Assembly (NCBI GenBank): GCA_035647835.1
Contig: DASRMS010000008.1
Coordinates: 1 to 17,285 of the forward strand
Source: UBA9865 sp035647835
GTDB lineage: Bacteria > Bacillota > Dethiobacteria > Dethiobacterales > Dethiobacteraceae
Length of the DNA: 17,285 nt
Direction: 5' to 3'
A program made the translations under genes and the position numbers. This document shows positions 13,333-17,285 of the stretch, one piece after another (positions within the stretch are counted from its first letter, which is position 1; the number at the start of each line of letters is the position of its first letter). Under the pieces are notes generated by a model that saw nothing but the letters and a program-made list of their open reading frames with translations, did not search any database and was not told the DNA's origin.

Positions 13333-15975
13333 ATGACAGATAAAAATCTTGCACCTGTATATGACCCCTCTGAAGTTGAGGAGCGTTTGTATCAGGAATG
13401 GTTGGAGAAGGACTATTTTCAAGCACCACGTGATCTTAAAAGGAAAACGTTTAATATTGTCATTCCACCACCTAATGTAACAGGATCTTTACATATGGGA
13501 CATGCTTTAGATAATACTATTCAGGATATCCTCATCCGCCGCAAGCGGATGGAGGGTTTTGATACCTTATGGCTGCCTGGCACGGACCATGCAGGTATAG
13601 CTACACAGATTAAAGTGGAAGAGCATTTAGCCGCAGATGGCTTAACTCGTTACGATTTAGGTCGTGAAAAATTTATTGAAAGAGTTTGGCAATGGAAAGA
13701 TGAGTATCATGAGCGTATTATTGGCCAACTTTATAAACTAGGTGTCTCCTGTGACTGGTCACGGGAGCGCTTTACCATGGATGAAGGTTGTTCAGACGCT
13801 GTGCGTCAGGTCTTTGTGGCGCTCTATCATAAAGGTTTGATTTATCGTGGTAATTATATAATTAATTGGTGCCCGCGTTGTCATACTGCCCTTTCTGATA
13901 TTGAAGTGGAGCACGAAGATGCAGAAGGGACCTTAACGTATATTCGCTATCCCCTGGTAGATGGTGAGGGACATGTGGTGGTTGCTACTACCCGTCCGGA
14001 AACAATGTTGGGGGATACTGCTGTGGCTGTGCATCCACAGGACTCACGTTACCAGGCTTTAATCGGCAAAGAAGTACTGCTGCCCTTAATGAACAGGAAG
14101 ATTCCCATTATTGCTGATGACTATGTTGACCCAGAATTCGGCAGCGGCGCTGTGAAAATTACGCCAGCTCATGACCCCAATGATTTTGCTATCGGTGAGC
14201 GCCATCAACTACCCTCGGTAGTGGTGATTGCGGAAGATGGTACCATGACTCAGGAGGCTGGCAAATATGCCGGTTTAGACCGTACGGAAGCCAGAAAACA
14301 GGTGGTAGACGATTTAGAAGCGGAAGGTGTACTCCTGCAAATAGAAAAGCATCAGCATGCTGTGGGACACTGCCAGCGCTGCCATACTGTGATTGAGCCC
14401 CTTTTGTCTAAACAATGGTTTGTCAGTATGAAACCCTTGGCAGAGCCGGCAATTCAGCAAGTAAAAAACGGGGAAATACGGTTTGTGCCTGAGCGTTTCA
14501 CCAAGGTTTATTTAAACTGGGTAGAGAATATCCGTGACTGGTGTATCTCACGTCAGATTTGGTGGGGTCATCGTATTCCTGCCTGGTATTGTGAGTGTGG
14601 CAAAACAATCGTGGCACGCGAAGAACCGCAGACTTGCCCGCACTGTGGCGGACAGGCTTTAAAACAAGAAGAAGATGTCCTGGATACTTGGTTTTCTTCA
14701 GCTCTCTGGCCATTTTCTACTTTAGGCTGGCCGGAGGAAACAGCCGATCTAGAGCACTATTACCCCACTGATGTCTTAGTTACCGGTTATGATATAATTT
14801 ATTTCTGGGTAGCCCGCATGATTTTTATGGGGCTGGAATTTATGCACAAGAAGCCATTCCATACCGTTTACATTCACGGTTTAGTACGTGATGCGCAGGG
14901 TAGAAAGATGAGCAAATCCTTGGGTAACGGCATTGACCCCTTAGAAATTATAGAGCAGTACGGTGCAGATACACTGCGCTTTACTTTAATTACCGGTCAG
15001 GCTCCTGGCCATGACCAGCGTTTCCGACAGGAAAGTGTAGATAACAGCCGCAACTTTGCTAATAAAATTTGGAATGCTTCGCGTTTTGTGTTAATGAATC
15101 TAGGCGATACTACGGCTGCAGAATTAGAGCTGGACAGCTTAACAGATGCAGACCGTTGGCTGCTGCATCGTTATAACCAGACTGTGCGCGAAGTGAACCG
15201 CTTGATGGATACTTACGAACTAGGTGAAGCTGCCCGTACCATTTATGAGTTCCTCTGGAGCGATTTCTGCGATTGGTATATTGAACTGGCTAAGATCCCC
15301 CTCTATGATGCCCAGACAGAAGCGGAAAAACAAACTGTGCGCTCAGTGCTTACCTATGTTCTTGATCGTACGCTGCGCCTCTTGCATCCGTTTATGCCTT
15401 TTATTACCGAGGAGATCTGGCAAAAAATCCCGCATAGCGGTAAAACAATTATGCTGGCATCCTGGCCAGAGTATGACCCAGCCCTGGAGTTTTCTGCGGC
15501 CCATGAACGGATGGCCACAGTAATGGAAGTGACTCGTACTATCCGTTATTTACGTAGTGAAGTGCAGCTGCCGCCAGGCAGAAAGGCGCAAGTGATACTT
15601 AATGTGGACAGTGGAGCATCGGCACAAGCATTAGCCGCTGGGGAAGCTATGTTGAAGAAATTGGCAAATCTGGAGGAAATGACTGTAGTGCGGGAACTGC
15701 CGGAGCAGCCCCAACAGGCACTTACGGCAGTGGTTGGTGATATAGAGATTTACCTGCCCCTAAAAGGCCTTGTTGATATCGAACAGGAAATAAAACGCTT
15801 ACAAAAAGAATTGAAAAAATTAGAATCAGAAGTAGCACGTGCAGAAGGTAAGCTTAATAATCAGGGCTTTTTGGCTAAAGCTCCGCAGCAGGTGATAGCA
15901 GAAGAACGGGCTAAAGCCGAAAATTATAGATTACGGCGCGACAAGGTCCGTGAGCGGATCATCAGTCTGCGCTAG
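13333..15975 (+). CDS. valS: Valyl-tRNA synthetase
   Basis: Class Ia synthetase that attaches valine to tRNA-Val and hydrolyses mischarged Thr-tRNA in its editing domain; cytoplasmic. The 880-residue product carries the HIGH motif as HMGH at 54-57 within PPNVTGSLHMGHALDNT. The CP1 editing domain (about 190-345) includes TTRPETMLGDTAVAVHP and GTDHAGIATQ is upstream of it. A WWGHRIPAWYC block with Cys-rich pairs follows (CECGK…CPHCGG and CQRCHTVIEP, probable zinc sites), then KMSKS at 525-529 and the anticodon-binding domain. The C-terminal coiled coil (about 810-880) is typical of ValS. GGAGG at 13321-13325 with a seven-base spacer sets the ATG. Length equals that of typical Firmicute ValS. 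It has its own promoter and is followed after 17 bases by folC. Confidence 0.97.
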   Translation: MTDKNLAPVYDPSEVEERLYQEWLEKDYFQAPRDLKRKTFNIVIPPPNVTGSLHMGHALDNTIQDILIRRKRMEGFDTLWLPGTDHAGIATQIKVEEHLAADGLTRYDLGREKFIERVWQWKDEYHERIIGQLYKLGVSCDWSRERFTMDEGCSDAVRQVFVALYHKGLIYRGNYIINWCPRCHTALSDIEVEHEDAEGTLTYIRYPLVDGEGHVVVATTRPETMLGDTAVAVHPQDSRYQALIGKEVLLPLMNRKIPIIADDYVDPEFGSGAVKITPAHDPNDFAIGERHQLPSVVVIAEDGTMTQEAGKYAGLDRTEARKQVVDDLEAEGVLLQIEKHQHAVGHCQRCHTVIEPLLSKQWFVSMKPLAEPAIQQVKNGEIRFVPERFTKVYLNWVENIRDWCISRQIWWGHRIPAWYCECGKTIVAREEPQTCPHCGGQALKQEEDVLDTWFSSALWPFSTLGWPEETADLEHYYPTDVLVTGYDIIYFWVARMIFMGLEFMHKKPFHTVYIHGLVRDAQGRKMSKSLGNGIDPLEIIEQYGADTLRFTLITGQAPGHDQRFRQESVDNSRNFANKIWNASRFVLMNLGDTTAAELELDSLTDADRWLLHRYNQTVREVNRLMDTYELGEAARTIYEFLWSDFCDWYIELAKIPLYDAQTEAEKQTVRSVLTYVLDRTLRLLHPFMPFITEEIWQKIPHSGKTIMLASWPEYDPALEFSAAHERMATVMEVTRTIRYLRSEVQLPPGRKAQVILNVDSGASAQALAAGEAMLKKLANLEEMTVVRELPEQPQQALTAVVGDIEIYLPLKGLVDIEQEIKRLQKELKKLESEVARAEGKLNNQGFLAKAPQQVIAEERAKAENYRLRRDKVRERIISLR

Positions 15976-15992
15976 AGCGGAGGCAAGGGTAG

Positions 15993-17285
15993 ATGAAATA
16001 TGAAGAAGCTTTAAACTGGATTCATGGTTTGTATCGTTTTGGCTCCAACCTAGGCTTGGAGCGAGTCACAAAGCTAATGGAGCTGTTGGACAATCCACAG
16101 GATAAGTTCCGTAGTGTACATGTAGCGGGCACAAATGGTAAGGGTTCGACAGCAGCTTTCCTAGCCCAGATTCTGCAAGCAGAAGGATTAAGTGTTGGTC
16201 TTTACACATCGCCATATATCGAAGCTTTTACGAACCGTATGGCGCTTAATGGTCATGATATTGGTGAAGCAGAATTGGTAGAGCTTGTAAAACAAGTGAA
16301 GTGGGCAGTGGATGAACTAGCTGCCTCAGCAATAGGTCAGCCCACAGAATTTGAAGTAGTTACAGCACTGGCCTTTACCTACTTTGCCCAAAATGCACCA
16401 GACTGGGTGGTAGTGGAAGTCGGTTTGGGGGGACGGCTCGATGCAACAAATGTCATCACCCCCACTGTTTCGGTCATTACCAATATTGCCCTAGATCATA
16501 CAGATGTCTTAGGCGGAACTATTGCGGCTATTGCTGGTGAAAAAGCAGGAATTATCAAACCTGGTGTTCCTGTGGTCACGGGAGCACAAAAGGATGAGGC
16601 CTTAGCAGTTTTCCAGCAGGTTGCGGCTGAGCGGCAGTCCCCGCTTTACGCAATAGATCATGATTTTACCGAGGAAGTGACGGCATCTTCCTTGGCGGGG
16701 CTGACTTTTAGCTACCAAAGCCCTTGGCATCAGCTGTCTGATCTACAGGTCCAGCTATTAGGACGCCATCAAGCGCGCAATGCTTCAGTAGCGATCGCTG
16801 CCAGAGAGTTACTGCCCCTGCCCTTTAGCGAAGAAGCTGTGCGCGAGGGGTTAAGGAAAACAATGTGGCCAGGTCGCTTGGAGGTATTCTCACAACAGCC
16901 TTTAGTCATGGTTGATGGTGCGCATAATCCTGACGGTGTTTTAGCCCTGCGTTCAGCCCTGCTGGAACTGCTGGGGGACAGAAAACTACGTCTGGTGATT
17001 GGTATCCTGGGGGATAAGGCCGTTGAGGAGATTGTTGGTGTCATTGCCCCCTTGGCTCAAGCTGGGATTATTGTTACCACACCGAATAACCCCCGTGCCG
17101 CTGACCCCTATGTTGTGGCAGAACTGGTCCGGAAGTTCGCAGGCAACACCCCTGTTGAGGTGGTACCAGAAATTCAGGCTGCGGTGCAGCAGGCTGTAGC
17201 AATAACGCAGCCCAATGAGGCCTTATGTGTTTCTGGTTCCTTATATACAATCAGTGAAGCACGTGAGGTTCTAAAAAATATTTAT
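15993..17285 (+). CDS. folC: Folylpolyglutamate synthase/dihydrofolate synthase, 3' end beyond the window
   Basis: Mur-ligase family enzyme that adds glutamate to dihydropteroate and/or glutamate tails to folates, with ATP. The frame stays open for 431 codons to the window edge (last visible residues VLKNIY) and is probably only a few residues short of complete. CGGAGG at 15978-15983 supports the ATG at 15993, giving a start of MKYEEALNWIHGLYRFGSNL. Family blocks in order: the ATP P-loop VAGTNGKGST at 44-53, TSPYIEAFTNR, TEFEVVTALAF, VVEVGLGGRLDATNVI, NIALDHTDVLG, GEKAGIIKPG, LLGRHQARNASVAI, and the C-terminal-domain WPGRLEV…MVDGAHNPDG. Whether it has dihydrofolate synthase activity as well cannot be settled by eye. 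It follows valS by 17 bases, the same order as in Bacillus. Confidence 0.95.
   Translation, partial: MKYEEALNWIHGLYRFGSNLGLERVTKLMELLDNPQDKFRSVHVAGTNGKGSTAAFLAQILQAEGLSVGLYTSPYIEAFTNRMALNGHDIGEAELVELVKQVKWAVDELAASAIGQPTEFEVVTALAFTYFAQNAPDWVVVEVGLGGRLDATNVITPTVSVITNIALDHTDVLGGTIAAIAGEKAGIIKPGVPVVTGAQKDEALAVFQQVAAERQSPLYAIDHDFTEEVTASSLAGLTFSYQSPWHQLSDLQVQLLGRHQARNASVAIAARELLPLPFSEEAVREGLRKTMWPGRLEVFSQQPLVMVDGAHNPDGVLALRSALLELLGDRKLRLVIGILGDKAVEEIVGVIAPLAQAGIIVTTPNNPRAADPYVVAELVRKFAGNTPVEVVPEIQAAVQQAVAITQPNEALCVSGSLYTISEAREVLKNIY

Noticed and set aside
13115..13333. Plus-strand open frame of 72 codons filling the ysxC-valS gap and ending TAATG over the valS start
   Set aside because: It begins inside ysxC, has no ribosome-binding site at its internal ATG (13190), and is crossed by the terminator and the valS promoter. 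Its ending is coding-like by eye, so a conservation check would be reasonable, but I do not call it a gene.

Overview
The window looks like a core, syntenic stretch of chromosome from a Gram-positive, probably endospore-forming Firmicute of the Clostridia (Peptococcaceae-like). The inference rests on three things. The gene order closely matches the tig-clpX-lonB-lonA-ysxC...valS-folC block of Bacillus/Clostridia. A GerM-type spore-germination lipoprotein and a LonB protease are both present. Ribosome-binding sites are strong (AGGAGG type) and sigma-A promoters are textbook. G+C is moderate by eye. The species cannot be named from this sequence alone.

Layout, left to right. Bases 1-29 appear to be the start of a divergent minus-strand gene cut by the window edge. 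Bases 156-2550 hold a UPF0316/DUF2179 membrane protein, glutamate racemase (murI) and a GerM-like lipoprotein, all on the plus strand and closely spaced. A TTGAAA-17-TATAAT promoter then drives rph (RNase PH) and rdgB (XTP/dITP pyrophosphatase), which are only one base apart. Bases 4029-4872 are a six-gene tRNA cluster: Pro-TGG, Gly-TCC, Arg-TCT, His-GTG, Leu-TAG, Gly-GCC. All six encode CCA. The cluster has a strong upstream promoter, a second internal promoter before tRNA-Arg, two MITE-like heptad-repeat palindromes in the spacers, and a strong terminator.

The second half is a protein-quality-control block. A promoter leads into tig (trigger factor), clpP and clpX, closed by a terminator at 8286-8320. 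Membrane-anchored lonB, then lonA overlapping ysxC (ribosome-assembly GTPase), follow and are closed by a terminator at 13145-13176. A TTGACA-17-TATAGT promoter then drives valS and folC; folC runs off the right edge.

Functionally the window combines peptidoglycan precursor supply (murI), sporulation/germination (gerM, probably lonB), RNA 3' processing and nucleotide-pool cleaning (rph, rdgB), tRNA supply and charging (tRNAs, valS), protein folding and ATP-dependent proteolysis (tig, clpP, clpX, lonB, lonA), 50S assembly (ysxC) and folate polyglutamylation (folC). I found no convincing novel system. The least explained items are the heptad-repeat palindromes between the tRNA genes, a possible sporulation-sigma -10 ahead of lonB, and some locus differences from Bacillus: no hem genes between ysxC and valS, and no T-box ahead of valS.
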